Of a stretch of 64,000 nucleotides of DNA, positions 34,056 to 43,266 are shown one piece after another; the first letter of the stretch is position 1, and every line of letters starts with the position of its first letter. The position numbers were made by a program, and so were the translations under genes. The stretch is from Betaproteobacteria bacterium. Its GTDB lineage: Bacteria > Pseudomonadota > Gammaproteobacteria > Burkholderiales > Usitatibacteraceae. A model generated the notes under the pieces. That model saw only the letters and a program-made list of their open reading frames with translations, was not told the DNA's origin and searched no databases. The stretch lies in the NCBI GenBank assembly GCA_016720925.1, contig JADKJR010000004.1, forward strand, positions 124,001 through 188,000, read 5' to 3'.

Positions 34056-35546
34056 ATGTCACCGCACCTCCTGTTTTTCTTCGTCATCGCCTATTTCCTG
34101 CTCCTGCTCGCCGTGGCGTGGGTAACGTCGCGGAATTCGAACAACGACAGCTTCTTCATCGGCAACCGGAACAGCAACTGGATGCTGGTTGCGTTCGGAA
34201 TGGTGGGCACGTCGCTGAGTGGCGTGACCTTTATCAGCGTGCCGGGCGCCGTGGGCACGACCGCATTCACCTATTTCCAGATCGTCCTTGGGCAGTCGCT
34301 GGGCTATTGCGTGATTGCGTTTGTGCTGCTGCCGATTTACTACCGGCTCAATGTGACGTCGATCTATCATTATCTCGATACGCGCCTCGGACGTCGTGCT
34401 TACAAGACCGGTGCGGCGTTCTTCATATTGTCACGCACGCTGGGTGCGACCGCGCGGCTTTACTTGGTGGTAAAGATTTTGCAGGACGCCATCCTCGATG
34501 GCTTGCATGTGCCGTTCTGGCTGACCGCTCTGATCATCATCGTCATGATTCTGCTCTACACCTACGAGGGCGGCGTGAAGACCATTGTCTGGACCGACAC
34601 GCTGCAGACTACTTGCATGCTGCTCGGACTGGTGATCTGCGTGATCTATTTGCTGGACGGCATGAAGCTGTCGTTCCTGGAGAGTCTTGCGCAGATGGAC
34701 AGCCGCGGCCTTTCAACCGTTTTCGTCACCGACATCAACAGCAAACAGTTCTGGCTGAAGCAGATTCTTGCCGGCATGTTTATCGCGATCGCCATGACCG
34801 GGATGGATCAGGAGATGATGCAGAAGAATATTTCCGTGAAAACCCTTGGGGATTCGCAGAAGAACATCATCACGCTTTCCATCATCATGCTCGGCGTGGT
34901 GTTGCTGTTCCTGTTTCTGGGCGGATTGCTTTATCTGTACGCCCCGGCGGTGGGCGTCGCCGCGACAGGCGACAAAATCTTCCCGGCCATCGTGCTTGGT
35001 CACCTTCCCGCGTTTGTGCAGGTGATTTTCATCATCGCGTTGATCTCGGCCCTGTTTCCCAGCGCGGATGGCGCCATCACCGCGCTTACCTCGAGTTTTT
35101 GTATCGACATACTCGGCATGAAGCGCCGTGAGGACATGAACGAAGCGCAAAAGAAGACATTGCGTCAGCGCGTCCATCTCACCTTTGCGGCGCTGTTCCT
35201 GCTGCTGATCATGGTCTTCAAGTGGGCCGACAATCCAAGCATGATCGGGCTCATCCTGAAACTCGCCAGCTACACCTATGGCCCGCTACTTGGTTTGTTT
35301 GCGTTCGGCATCCTCACCCGCCGCACGATCAATGACCGGCTGGCGCCGGGGGTTGCGCTGGCGGCACCGCTAATCTGTTTGGGCATCGATACATGGCAGG
35401 CAGCACTCTTCGGCAACTATCGGGTCGGGCTTGAATTGCTGATCATCAATGGCGCAATCACCTTTGCGGGTTTGTGGATGATTTCAAAATCGGGTGGGCG
35501 GGATCGTAAATTGAATGCCGAGACCGAATGCTCACCCCTGCAATGA
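34056..35546 (+). CDS. Sodium:solute symporter (SSS family)
   Basis: The 496-residue protein has about 13 hydrophobic helices. The N-terminal signature is ITSRNSNNDSFFIGNRNSN-like (residues 24-42) followed by FGMVGTSLSGVTFISVPG, a sodium-site helix of the LeuT fold. TGMDQEMMQKNISVKT is the conserved cytoplasmic loop. Related transporters carry sugars, sialic acid or amino acids; the substrate here is unknown. Its last codons overlap the amidase gene start (ATGA), which hints at uptake of a cell-wall breakdown product. Confidence 0.9.
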   Translation: MSPHLLFFFVIAYFLLLLAVAWVTSRNSNNDSFFIGNRNSNWMLVAFGMVGTSLSGVTFISVPGAVGTTAFTYFQIVLGQSLGYCVIAFVLLPIYYRLNVTSIYHYLDTRLGRRAYKTGAAFFILSRTLGATARLYLVVKILQDAILDGLHVPFWLTALIIIVMILLYTYEGGVKTIVWTDTLQTTCMLLGLVICVIYLLDGMKLSFLESLAQMDSRGLSTVFVTDINSKQFWLKQILAGMFIAIAMTGMDQEMMQKNISVKTLGDSQKNIITLSIIMLGVVLLFLFLGGLLYLYAPAVGVAATGDKIFPAIVLGHLPAFVQVIFIIALISALFPSADGAITALTSSFCIDILGMKRREDMNEAQKKTLRQRVHLTFAALFLLLIMVFKWADNPSMIGLILKLASYTYGPLLGLFAFGILTRRTINDRLAPGVALAAPLICLGIDTWQAALFGNYRVGLELLIINGAITFAGLWMISKSGGRDRKLNAETECSPLQ

Positions 35547-36169
35547 GCCGATCAAATGCATTGCGTGCGCGGCTCGTGCTGTTCATCTCTGTGTGTGCGT
35601 TGGCGGGTTGTGCTGCGCGCGCGGAATTCCACGCGGCCAAGGTTGAAAACAGAATAATCACGGTTAGCCAGTGGGGCGGAACACCGGCGGATGAATCGGT
35701 GGCGCGCAAACATTCCGTTACCCGTATCACGCTGCATCATCAGGGTGAGGCGTTCCCGCGCGGACGTGACGCCGCGCAGTATTTGCGAAATTTGCAGTTG
35801 TGGTCCCGCAACACGCAGAAATGGCTGGACATTCCGTACCATTACGTCATCGATCTCGACGGCAATATTTACGCGGGCCGCGACATCCGGTTTGCGGGTG
35901 ACACCAACACCGAATATGACCCGACCGGTCATGCCCTCATCGAATTGGTCGGCAATTATGAGGAGGCGGAGCCGAGTCAATTTCAGCTTGATGCGATCGT
36001 CGAACTAATGACCTTGCTTGCGGCAAAATATGCCATTCCCGTCGACGCCATCAAGGGCCACAAGGATTTTTCGACTCAAACCGTCTGTCCGGGAAAGAAT
36101 CTGTATCGCTATCTGGAAAATGGCTACTTCCAGCAGCGGGTTAGCGCGAACCTTGCAACACGGCGTTAG
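35543..36169 (+). CDS. Lipoprotein N-acetylmuramoyl-L-alanine amidase (Amidase_2/PGRP fold)
   Basis: ATG 35543, overlapping the symporter stop, gives a lipoprotein signal (ARLVLFISVCALAGC, lipobox LAGC); ATG 35528 is an alternative. The domain has zinc ligands His in ITLHHQGEAF, His in IKGHKDF and Cys in TVCPGK, with YHYVIDLDGNIYAGRD between. Having Cys rather than Asp as third ligand is normal for PGRP-type amidases. It would cleave the amide between N-acetylmuramic acid and L-alanine in peptidoglycan or recycled muropeptides, at the outer membrane. Confidence 0.88.
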   Translation: MSRSNALRARLVLFISVCALAGCAARAEFHAAKVENRIITVSQWGGTPADESVARKHSVTRITLHHQGEAFPRGRDAAQYLRNLQLWSRNTQKWLDIPYHYVIDLDGNIYAGRDIRFAGDTNTEYDPTGHALIELVGNYEEAEPSQFQLDAIVELMTLLAAKYAIPVDAIKGHKDFSTQTVCPGKNLYRYLENGYFQQRVSANLATRR

Positions 36170-36198
36170 CTACCGGCCCGATCTCATCGGGAAAATAC

Positions 36199-36480
36199 AT
36201 GGTACATCGCTCCAGATTTGACGCCGTAAACAGCCTTGCCATCGAGGTTCGCGAAGCCTTTGACCGCGACGGGGTGATTGTGCGCGAAGATTTTGTGCCG
36301 GCGGCGGAATGCGTCCTGTTGAAACAGAGAGCGCTGGAATTGGTCGCCGAGCATGCGCGCGCGGCTTCCCGCACGGCGTTTTCCAGTCGTGACAATCGCC
36401 ACCACAAATACGCCTACTTTGAGGAATCGGCCAATCGCACCAGCGTGTTTCGACGGGCATGCCATTCACCGGCTTCATGT
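36199..36480 (+). pseudogene. Truncated phytanoyl-CoA dioxygenase (PhyH)-like gene
   Basis: The frame starting at 36199 reads AIEVREAFDRDGVIVREDFV then LKQRALELVAEH and DNRHHKYAYFEESANRT. This matches the first 80-90 residues of PhyH-type Fe(II)/2-oxoglutarate oxygenases. After about 36480 the homology stops, and the frame runs through a transcription terminator to a stop at 36549. The iron-binding HxD...H domain is missing. It is a remnant of a gene of about 250-300 residues. Confidence 0.6.
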
Positions 36481-36521
36481 AAGCGGCTATGTGCCGTTCC
36501 TGCGCGCCGCATGCGCAAAAA

Positions 36522-36553
36522 AAAAGGGCACCGAATGGTGCCCTTTTGATTTT
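36522..36553 (+). terminator. Rho-independent terminator
   Basis: An 11-bp perfect stem, AAAAGGGCACC (36522-36532) and GGTGCCCTTTT (36537-36547), closes a GAAT loop and is followed by GATTTT. With the A run upstream it could act in both directions. It lies inside the truncated PhyH frame, supporting that this frame is dead. Confidence 0.9.
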
Positions 36554-36819
36554 CTGGCATCGAGGAGCAGGTCTGACCTGCGTCGGTTCAGTCTCGACTT
36601 TCCTCTCGGGTGAAAACTATCCCAAGCCAGAGATCCTAGGAGTGCGCCTAGTGTTTGAAAATGCCATGTTGCTTTCGCTGCTTTTTCTCATTTGTCGCGT
36701 GTTCTGCAACGACTTCATCTTCTTCCTCCAGCCGGCCATAAGCTGTGACTTGCTGCACAAAATGGCCCTGTGACACACTTGTTGACAAAACCGCTGTCAA
36801 TGCGACGACAGGCGAATGA
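36554..36819. other. Spacer without a convincing gene
   Basis: About 270 bases between the terminator and palindrome copy 5. A minus-strand frame of 60 codons (36648-36830) encodes a charged tail (GRLEEEDEVVAEHATNEKKQ) but begins inside the palindrome and has no recognisable family. I do not call it. Confidence 0.4.
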
Positions 36820-36888
36820 CAATCAAGCACTGGCGCGGCGTTTGGAGCAGTTATGCCCGGAAAAGCGCACCAGTGCTGGAGTATTGTT
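36820..36888. repeat. Dispersed intergenic palindrome, copy 5
   Basis: Left arm CAATCAAGCACTGGCGCGGC, centre TTTGGAGCAGTTATGCCCGG, right arm GCGCACCAGTGCTGGAGTAT. It ends 25 bp before the GST start codon, so here it lies in a probable 5' leader. Confidence 0.8.
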
Positions 36889-36912
36889 GTTTACAGGAGT
36901 GGAAATTTGGCC

Positions 36913-37518
36913 ATGAAGCTATACATCAATCAGACTTCTCCCTATGCGCGAAAAGTGCGGGTGGTGGTAAAAGAAAAGCGACTCGATACCCGCGTCAAGC
37001 TATTTGATGTCGATCCATGGAAGGCGCCGGCGGCGCTGCGCGAGATTTCACCGCTGTCGAGGGTGCCGGTGCTGGTGACAGACGAGAGCCAGGTGCTCAC
37101 CGAGAGCGACGCCATCAGCCGCTATCTCGACGAGCGATTCCCCGCGCCACTAATGCTGCCCCAGGATTTCGCCGAACGCACCGAGGTCGTTTCGCGCATG
37201 GGGCTGATGCAAGGCATGATCGATTCCGCGTTCGATGCGGTCATTGAATTACGCCGCCCGGCTTCGCAACAGTCGGCCGACTTGATTGCACGCCAGCAGC
37301 GCGCGGTCGAGCGCGGGCTGGACGTCGTTGCCGCATGGCCGCGGCCGGCGAATCGGTTCGACCTCGGCGATGTGAGTCTCGCGTGCCTGCTCGGGTACCT
37401 GGATTTTCGCCATCCGGCCATCGCCTGGCGTGCGAGTTGGCCGGCAATGGCATCGTGGTTTGACGCGGCAAGCCAGCGCCCATCGATGGCAGGTACCGCG
37501 CCCGATGTTCCGGTTTGA
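36913..37518 (+). CDS. Glutathione S-transferase family protein
   Basis: ATG 36913 gives 201 residues starting MKLYINQTSPYARKVRVVV, the thioredoxin-like N-terminal domain of bacterial GSTs, and the longer upstream frame lacks homology. The cis-Pro region is SRVPVLVTDESQ and the GSH-binding ESDAI is in place. The helical C-terminal domain has FDLGDVSLACLLGYLDFR. Ser in TSPYARK is the likely GSH-activating residue. Substrate unknown. Confidence 0.9.
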   Translation: MKLYINQTSPYARKVRVVVKEKRLDTRVKLFDVDPWKAPAALREISPLSRVPVLVTDESQVLTESDAISRYLDERFPAPLMLPQDFAERTEVVSRMGLMQGMIDSAFDAVIELRRPASQQSADLIARQQRAVERGLDVVAAWPRPANRFDLGDVSLACLLGYLDFRHPAIAWRASWPAMASWFDAASQRPSMAGTAPDVPV

Positions 37519-37895
37519 AATCGTCTGTATCGATTGCCCAACGCCAACCAACGTCGTTCCAAATGTGCAGCCGGTGGGATTTCCGTGGCGGGCCCGGGAT
37601 CCCTTTCGGCTCAGCGTTAATTACAACAGCGCAAATCCGCGCGGCAATGGGGCGATAGCCGGCGCGTCAGCACCCCGAGGCAATCGAGCTGTTGGCGTTG
37701 TCAAAAGTGGAATTAGGCAATGGCGCCGAAACCACCGATATATTGCCGCTGCAGGGCCGTCCCATTTGCGAAGCATACGAATGGCGGCACTGAAATTCCA
37801 CGCTAGCAGCAGTGCCCGGACGATGTGATTGCGCCTAAAATGTGTAATCGCATGCCGCTTGGCTGCGCACTTTCCCATTGCGGGTCCCATCCGGC
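37519..37895. other. Spacer upstream of kbl
   Basis: About 380 bases with no convincing frame on either strand and no copy of the dispersed palindrome (only a weak CTAGCAGCAGTGC near 37802). It presumably holds the kbl-tdh promoter, but I could not pick out clear -35/-10 elements. Confidence 0.4.
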
Positions 37896-37954
37896 CTTCA
37901 CATTACGTCTTCACAATACGTTTCCACATAGCGCCTCCATATAACGCCTCCAAA
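37896..37954 (+). repeat. Degenerate 13-bp tandem repeats upstream of kbl
   Basis: Four 13-base units, CTTCACATTACGT, CTTCACAATACGT, TTCCACATAGCGC and CTCCATATAACGC, then a partial CTCCAAA. They end 10 bp before the kbl ATG and include its ribosome site region (AAAAGG). This is a leader-located tandem array unrelated in sequence to the 14-bp array at 31525. Confidence 0.75.
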
Positions 37955-37964
37955 AGGTGCACGC

Positions 37965-39164
37965 ATGAGCGACTTGTTTTATCAGCATCTGGCCGCAACG
38001 CTTGAACAAATTCGCAGTGACGGATTTTTCAAAAATGAGCGCCAGATCGCCACGCCTCAAAACTCGACCATCAAACTGGCATCGGGAGCCGAGGTCATCA
38101 ATTTCTGCGCCAACAATTACCTGGGCCTGGCAGATGACGCGCGCCTGATTGCCGCCGCGAAGCGGGGGCTTGACGAATACGGTTTCGGGATGGCGTCGGT
38201 TCGTTTCATTTGCGGCACGCAGACCAGTCATCGCGAGCTGGAAGGCGCCATCGCGGCGTTCCTGGGAACCGAGGATGGGATTCTGTATTCATCCTGCTTC
38301 GATGCCAACGCCGGCCTGTTCGAGACGCTGCTCGGTGAAGAAGATGCCGTGATCAGTGATGAACTCAATCACGCCAGCATCATCGATGGCGTGCGTCTGT
38401 GCAAAGCCAAGCGCTTCCGCTATCGCAACAACGACATGGCCGATCTCGAAACGCAGTTACAGGCGGCCGATGCCGCTGGCGCGCGCTTCAAGCTTATCGC
38501 CACCGATGGCGTCTTTTCCATGGACGGCATCATCGCCAACGTGAAAGGCATTTGCGATCTCGCAGACAAATACGACGCGCGGGTGATGGTCGATGATTCT
38601 CATGCGGTCGGCTTCATCGGTGCGCACGGACGTGGCACGCCGGAGTTCTGTGGCGTGGCGGATCGCATCGATATCTATACCGGTACGCTCGGCAAGGCGC
38701 TGGGCGGCGCATCGGGCGGCTACATTGCCGGCCGGCAGCCGGCCATTGACTTGCTGCGGCAGCGCTCACGACCGTACCTGTTTTCCAATTCACTGGCGCC
38801 ATCGATTGTGGCGGCGTCGCTCGCGGTGCTGAAGTTGTTGCGATCCGATGAAGGCGCTGAACTGCGAACGCGCGTCAATGCCAACGGCGCTCATTTTCGC
38901 CGCGAGATGTCGCGGCTGGGCTTTAAGCTGGTGCCCGGGCAACATCCCATCGTGCCGGTCATGCTCGGTGATGCGCAACTCGCGAGTCGAATGGCGGACG
39001 CGCTGCTGGAGGAAGGAATCTATGTCATCGGTTTCAGCTTTCCCGTGGTGCCAAAAGGCAAGGCACGCATCCGCACGCAAATGTCGGCTGCGCATACGTC
39101 GGAGCAGATTGATCGCGCGGTGGCAGCCTTTGCCAAGGTGGGCAAATCACTTGGTGCAATCTAG
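37965..39164 (+). CDS. kbl: Glycine C-acetyltransferase (2-amino-3-ketobutyrate CoA ligase)
   Basis: A 399-residue PLP enzyme of the alpha-oxoamine synthase family. The PLP Schiff-base lysine is Lys244 in GTLGKALGGASGG, the same position as in E. coli KBL. FCANNYLGLADD, SVRFICGTQTSHRELE and VDDSHAVGFIGAHGRG are all family hallmarks. With CoA it splits 2-amino-3-ketobutyrate to glycine and acetyl-CoA. It is followed after 11 bp by tdh, which makes its substrate. Confidence 0.96.
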   Translation: MSDLFYQHLAATLEQIRSDGFFKNERQIATPQNSTIKLASGAEVINFCANNYLGLADDARLIAAAKRGLDEYGFGMASVRFICGTQTSHRELEGAIAAFLGTEDGILYSSCFDANAGLFETLLGEEDAVISDELNHASIIDGVRLCKAKRFRYRNNDMADLETQLQAADAAGARFKLIATDGVFSMDGIIANVKGICDLADKYDARVMVDDSHAVGFIGAHGRGTPEFCGVADRIDIYTGTLGKALGGASGGYIAGRQPAIDLLRQRSRPYLFSNSLAPSIVAASLAVLKLLRSDEGAELRTRVNANGAHFRREMSRLGFKLVPGQHPIVPVMLGDAQLASRMADALLEEGIYVIGFSFPVVPKGKARIRTQMSAAHTSEQIDRAVAAFAKVGKSLGAI

Positions 39165-39175
39165 AGGAACATGAA

Positions 39176-40201
39176 ATGAGAGCACTTGCGAAACTCGAAC
39201 GCGGTCCCGGCCTCACGATGACCAAGGTAAAAAAGCCGACCGTCGGCCACAACGACGTCATGATCCGTATCCGGAAAACCGCCATCTGCGGCACTGACAT
39301 TCACATCTGGAAATGGGATGAGTGGGCGCAGAAGACGATTCCGGTGCCGATGCACGTCGGCCACGAATACGTCGGTGAGATCGTCGAGATGGGACAGGAG
39401 GTTCGCGGCTTCGAGATTGGCGACAGGGTATCCGGAGAAGGTCACATCACCTGCGGCCATTGCCGTAATTGTCGCGCGGGTCGCCGGCATCTTTGCCGCA
39501 ACACGACTGGTGTGGGCGTCAATCGCGAGGGGTGCTTCGCCGACTTTCTGGTGATCCCCGCCTTCAACGCTTTCAAGATTCCCGAGGGCATCAGCGACGA
39601 TCTTGCCGCAATTTTCGATCCCTATGGCAATGCCACCCATACCGCGTTGTCTTTCAATCTCGTCGGCGAGGATGTGCTGATCACGGGTGCAGGACCAATC
39701 GGCATAATGGCCGCGGCCATTGCCCGTCATGTCGGTGCGCGCCATGTGGTGATCACGGATGTCAACGATTATCGTCTGGGTTTGGCAACAAGGATGGGCG
39801 CGACGCGCGCTGTGAACGTCACCAAGACGCCGCTGAAGGATGTGATGGCCGAACTGGGCATGGTCGAGGGATTCGACGTTGGCATGGAGATGTCCGGCGT
39901 GCCATCGGCGTTTCAGAGCCTGCTCGAGAATATGAACCACGGGGGCAAGGTCGCGCTGCTCGGCATTCCGCCGTCGAATACGCCCATCGACTGGAACCAG
40001 GTCATTTTCAAGGGACTCGAGATCAAGGGCGTGTATGGCCGTGAAATGTTTGAGACCTGGTACAAGATGGTGGCGATGTTACAGAGCGGACTCAATCTCG
40101 CCCCGATTCTCACCCACGAATTTGCGGTCGAAGACTTCGAAAAGGGCTTTGCCGCCATGCTTTCCGGGCAATCGGGAAAGGTCATTCTCAACTGGGCGTG
40201 A
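39176..40201 (+). CDS. tdh: L-threonine 3-dehydrogenase
   Basis: A 341-residue zinc MDR dehydrogenase. Catalytic zinc ligands are Cys in AICGTDIHIW and His-Glu in HVGHEYVGEIV. The structural zinc cysteines are in CGHCRNCRAGRRHLC. The NAD site is ITGAGPIGIMAAAIARH. It oxidises L-threonine to 2-amino-3-ketobutyrate, which Kbl then cleaves. A GAGGAA ribosome site sits between the two genes. Together they turn threonine into glycine and acetyl-CoA. Confidence 0.96.
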   Translation: MRALAKLERGPGLTMTKVKKPTVGHNDVMIRIRKTAICGTDIHIWKWDEWAQKTIPVPMHVGHEYVGEIVEMGQEVRGFEIGDRVSGEGHITCGHCRNCRAGRRHLCRNTTGVGVNREGCFADFLVIPAFNAFKIPEGISDDLAAIFDPYGNATHTALSFNLVGEDVLITGAGPIGIMAAAIARHVGARHVVITDVNDYRLGLATRMGATRAVNVTKTPLKDVMAELGMVEGFDVGMEMSGVPSAFQSLLENMNHGGKVALLGIPPSNTPIDWNQVIFKGLEIKGVYGREMFETWYKMVAMLQSGLNLAPILTHEFAVEDFEKGFAAMLSGQSGKVILNWA

Positions 40202-40331
40202 GGGTTTGGCGCCTGAGTAGTTGAGGGTTTGAGGTAAATCAAAGAACGTTTCTGAAATGAGCTGAAAATGGTCACGCTCGCACTAAGCGCGTAAATATAA
40301 TCAAATCAAAAAAACGTGTGAGGAACTCACC

Positions 40332-40814
40332 ATGAAAATCCGCCCGTTGCTGTTTGCATGCGCTCTTTCAACGTTGACCGCGGCATTGCAAGTCGTCGCG
40401 CAAACGCCGGCGACTCCGCCCGCGCCTGCTGCCCCCGCCGCCGCCACCGTGCCGAATGCAGTTCCCGCGCCCGGTGTACCGGGAGCAGCCGCGGTGCCAC
40501 CGGCGCCGCCCGCAATTGTCTACAAAGAAGGGGTCATCAAGGTCGGTACCGAGATGAAACAATCATTGGGCGTTTTGACGGATACCGACAAGGGTGACAA
40601 TGGCTGCTACGTCACGTTCAAGGATGAAAAGGGTGCTGAATTCATTGAACTCGGCAGGTTTGAACTCTGCAGCCTGAAGCCACCCCTGAAAGGCAAGAAG
40701 GTGGCATTGGCGTACAGCGTCGAGACCATCCAGGCGGCGTCATGCTACGGCGATCCCAAGTGCAAGAAAACCGAAACGGTGCCTCTGATTGTCGGCATCA
40801 AGGTCGTCGAATAG
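40332..40814 (+). CDS. Exported Ala/Pro-rich protein of unknown function
   Basis: A 160-residue protein with a signal peptide (MKIRPLLFACALSTLTAALQ, cleavage near VVAQT). A low-complexity Ala/Pro linker (about residues 25-62) follows, then a globular domain of about 95 residues with VIKVGTEMKQSLGVLTD and four cysteines (NGCYV, FELCSL, ASCYGDPKC) that could form two disulfides. Ribosome site TGAGGA lies upstream. Periplasmic or surface location is inferred. Family not recognised. Confidence 0.75.
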   Translation: MKIRPLLFACALSTLTAALQVVAQTPATPPAPAAPAAATVPNAVPAPGVPGAAAVPPAPPAIVYKEGVIKVGTEMKQSLGVLTDTDKGDNGCYVTFKDEKGAEFIELGRFELCSLKPPLKGKKVALAYSVETIQAASCYGDPKCKKTETVPLIVGIKVVE

Positions 40815-40915
40815 TTTGGCGTATCACAAGTCACAGGTTCACGATTTCGCGTCACGGCTGTTAGCGTCGCGACAAATCAGATGCGATTTACCTGCATTGC
40901 AAGTCCGGAATCCCG

Positions 40916-41467
40916 ATGCAACCCGATACGTTGAACAACACGAGCATCATTGCCGCCACGACCGCCTGGCTGGAGCGCGCCGTGATCGGTCTCAACCTCT
41001 GCCCATTCGCCAAGGCCGTGCATGTAAAAAAGCAGATTCGCTATGCCGTCTGCCGCGCCGAAACACCCGATGAATTGCTGGAGACCCTGGTCCGCGAACT
41101 TCAGTTTCTGGCGGACGCCGATCCTGCGCTGATCGACACCACGTTGCTCATACATCCTTTCGTGTTCGCGGATTTTCTCGAGTACAACGATTATCTGGAC
41201 GTTTTCGACGCGGTGATAGGTGAACTGGGTCTGGAAGGCGAATTGCAGATCGCCAGTCTGCATCCGCGGTATCAGTTTGCCAATACGGACGCGGAAGACA
41301 TCACTAATTTCACCAATCGTTCGCCATTCCCAACGTTGCACTTGTTGCGCGAGGCAAGCGTGGACCGCGCGGTTGCGGCTTTTCCGGAGGCGGAGGATAT
41401 TTTCGAGAAAAATATTCTGACGATGCGCGGCTTGGGAAAGGCAGGCTGGGACAAGCTGAAGTTATGA
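40916..41467 (+). CDS. DUF1415 family protein
   Basis: A 183-residue soluble protein of the DUF1415 family of proteobacteria. Signature stretches are WLERAVIGLNLCPFAKAV, LLIHPFVFADFLEYNDYL and LHPRYQFANTDAEDITNFTN, then RSPFPTLHLLREAS. Cysteine in NLCPFA is conserved in the family. To my knowledge the function is unknown. It stands alone, followed by a convergent gene. Confidence 0.9.
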   Translation: MQPDTLNNTSIIAATTAWLERAVIGLNLCPFAKAVHVKKQIRYAVCRAETPDELLETLVRELQFLADADPALIDTTLLIHPFVFADFLEYNDYLDVFDAVIGELGLEGELQIASLHPRYQFANTDAEDITNFTNRSPFPTLHLLREASVDRAVAAFPEAEDIFEKNILTMRGLGKAGWDKLKL

Positions 41468-41507
41468 TGCCCGCCAGGCGCCGGATATACGGGCTGCCGG
41501 AAAACGC

Positions 41508-42047
41508 CTAGCGGCCATACCTTGCCGTTTCATCGCGACGCAAGCGCGCCACCTGTTCTTCGCGTTCCCGTTCCTGGAGATATCGCTTTTGCCGTTCAAC
41601 TTCCTGGCGGGCTTTCTGCAGGTTGTATTCGTCCTCAAAGCGCTGCCTGCGGTCATCGTAATCACGCCGCCGCTGATCCACCAGCATTTGATAACTCTGG
41701 TAGGCCGTCTGTTGTGGCGAAACGTACCGCTCGTCCGCGACAAATTTCTTGTTTTGCACTTCTGATTGGCGGATGGCGATCGCTTTTTCACGCTGCGTAT
41801 CTTCCGCTTCTTTTTGCGCGCGGATGTCTTGTAACACCTGCAGACGTTCTTTCTCGCGTCGTTCCTCGGACTCCTTGACCCGGCGAAGTTCCGCCTGCTC
41901 GCTGGCCACACGCGCCTGCTCAAACCGCTGCTTCGCCAATTCGCGTTCGTTCTGCCAAAAAAGTCCCACAGAAATCACTATAACGGCGAGCAAAGTGAGC
42001 CAGGCTAAGGGCGAGCGGACGAGGTTTGCCGAGGATTGTTCGGACAT
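41508..42047 (-). CDS. Membrane-anchored coiled-coil protein
   Basis: A 179-residue protein with one N-terminal membrane helix (LAWLTLLAVIVISVGLFW, residues about 15-32). The rest is a long, highly charged coiled coil rich in Glu, Arg and Gln (QRFEQARVASEQAELRRVKE, EEREEQVARLRR). It probably sits in the inner membrane with the rod in the periplasm. No family is recognised; low-complexity charge makes similarity unreliable. It is convergent with the DUF1415 gene. Confidence 0.7.
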   Translation of the reverse strand: MSEQSSANLVRSPLAWLTLLAVIVISVGLFWQNERELAKQRFEQARVASEQAELRRVKESEERREKERLQVLQDIRAQKEAEDTQREKAIAIRQSEVQNKKFVADERYVSPQQTAYQSYQMLVDQRRRDYDDRRQRFEDEYNLQKARQEVERQKRYLQEREREEQVARLRRDETARYGR

Positions 42048-42310
42048 GACGAAAAATAAGCAATGAGATCAAAGGAGTATAGCGGCAATGCGACGAACTG
42101 AAAATGTTGGTGATGAAATTTGAAGCCTGCGTCGGAACGAGGTACGTGCACAAGATCGCTCGCGTAAAATGTAACGTTTGGGCCGGACGAAGGTCAAAGT
42201 ATTTACAGCGTGGTGAACGTCACGCTCACCGCTTGTGGCCGTAGCGGCGACACCTTGGCGCTTGAATCCGGCAAGCGCCACGGTCGGACACGCCATTTCA
42301 CCTTTACTCG

Positions 42311-43195
42311 ATGCAAGACATAACTATCTCCAACACGCCAATTCCGATTCTGTGGAAGACCTCTGATGTCGAGGAGAAGCGTGCTCGCTCAATGCGGCGG
42401 TTTTATGTCGGAATCGTTCTATCGGTACTTTGTCATACGCTGCTGTTTGTGTTCATGCCGAGAAAGCTGGAGACAGGAAACCCGCCTGACGAAGTGGCGT
42501 CGACGGTAAAAGGGCCAATGGTCGTGCGCCTCACGCCCCCGGCGGCCGCGTCCAAATCGTTGCCGACCGTGCAAGACGCCCTCAAGGAGCCTGCACGCTC
42601 GCCGCCCCGGCGCCCACCCGCTGCCCCGACCATGATGGCAGTACCCAAACCGGTCCCGCAGAATCCCGTGGTGCCGCTGCAGCCGCCACGCGAGGAAGCG
42701 CAGGTTCCACCTGACAAGGTTGAGCCACCCAGCATGATGGCGATGGTGGAGGCGGCGCGCGCACGGCGTCGCGCCGAAGAAGAAGCCCTGCGTCAGTACA
42801 CTTCGGAAATGCGCGGACGCGAAAATCCTTCGAGTGGCGATGCGGCGATTGCGAATATCAGTCGCAACCTGCAATCGCTGTCCGGAAAGGGCGGCACCAG
42901 CGGTGTCTTCCAGATCCTGCAGAAAGGTCATCGCTCCGGTCAATTCGCGTTTCGTGGATGGACGACCGGTGCGCGCGGCGACTGGAAAGAGGTCATCGAG
43001 GTTGACGCCGGCCCGCAGGGGGATATCGAGTTAGCCATCGTGCGCAAGATGATTGAATTGATCCGCCAGCATTACCAGGGCAATTTCAACTGGGAGTCTC
43101 ACCGGCTCGGCCGCGTCATCGTGTTGTCGGCGCGCATGGAAGATACGGCGGGCCTGGAAGCGTTTCTGATCCGCGAGTTTTTCGGGCGGGGCTGA
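42311..43195 (+). CDS. TonB-like membrane protein with a proline-rich linker
   Basis: The 294-residue protein has a cytoplasmic N-terminus and one membrane helix (FYVGIVLSVLCHTLLFVF, residues about 31-48). A proline-rich stretch follows (PARSPPRRPPAAP, PKPVPQNPVVPLQPP). The C-terminal domain of about 110 residues contains GVFQILQKGHRSGQFAFRGW and ELAIVRKMIELIRQHYQG. This layout recalls TonB or TolA, but the C-terminal domain does not match either that I can see. The 263 bp upstream (42048-42310) hold no obvious gene. Confidence 0.75.
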   Translation: MQDITISNTPIPILWKTSDVEEKRARSMRRFYVGIVLSVLCHTLLFVFMPRKLETGNPPDEVASTVKGPMVVRLTPPAAASKSLPTVQDALKEPARSPPRRPPAAPTMMAVPKPVPQNPVVPLQPPREEAQVPPDKVEPPSMMAMVEAARARRRAEEEALRQYTSEMRGRENPSSGDAAIANISRNLQSLSGKGGTSGVFQILQKGHRSGQFAFRGWTTGARGDWKEVIEVDAGPQGDIELAIVRKMIELIRQHYQGNFNWESHRLGRVIVLSARMEDTAGLEAFLIREFFGRG

Positions 43196-43266
43196 TAGTT
43201 TTTTCGACTTTTTCGCGGCGATGGGAAAGCGCGGCAACCGTCGCACTCACGTCCACGCCTTATAAT

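Noticed and set aside
36648..36830. A 60-codon minus-strand frame with a charged tail
   Set aside because: It begins inside a dispersed palindrome and has no homology or ribosome site that I can see.
37795..37815. CTAGCAGCAGTGC near 37802 as a ninth palindrome copy
   Set aside because: Only one short arm-like piece; no inner CAGGC segment and no second arm.
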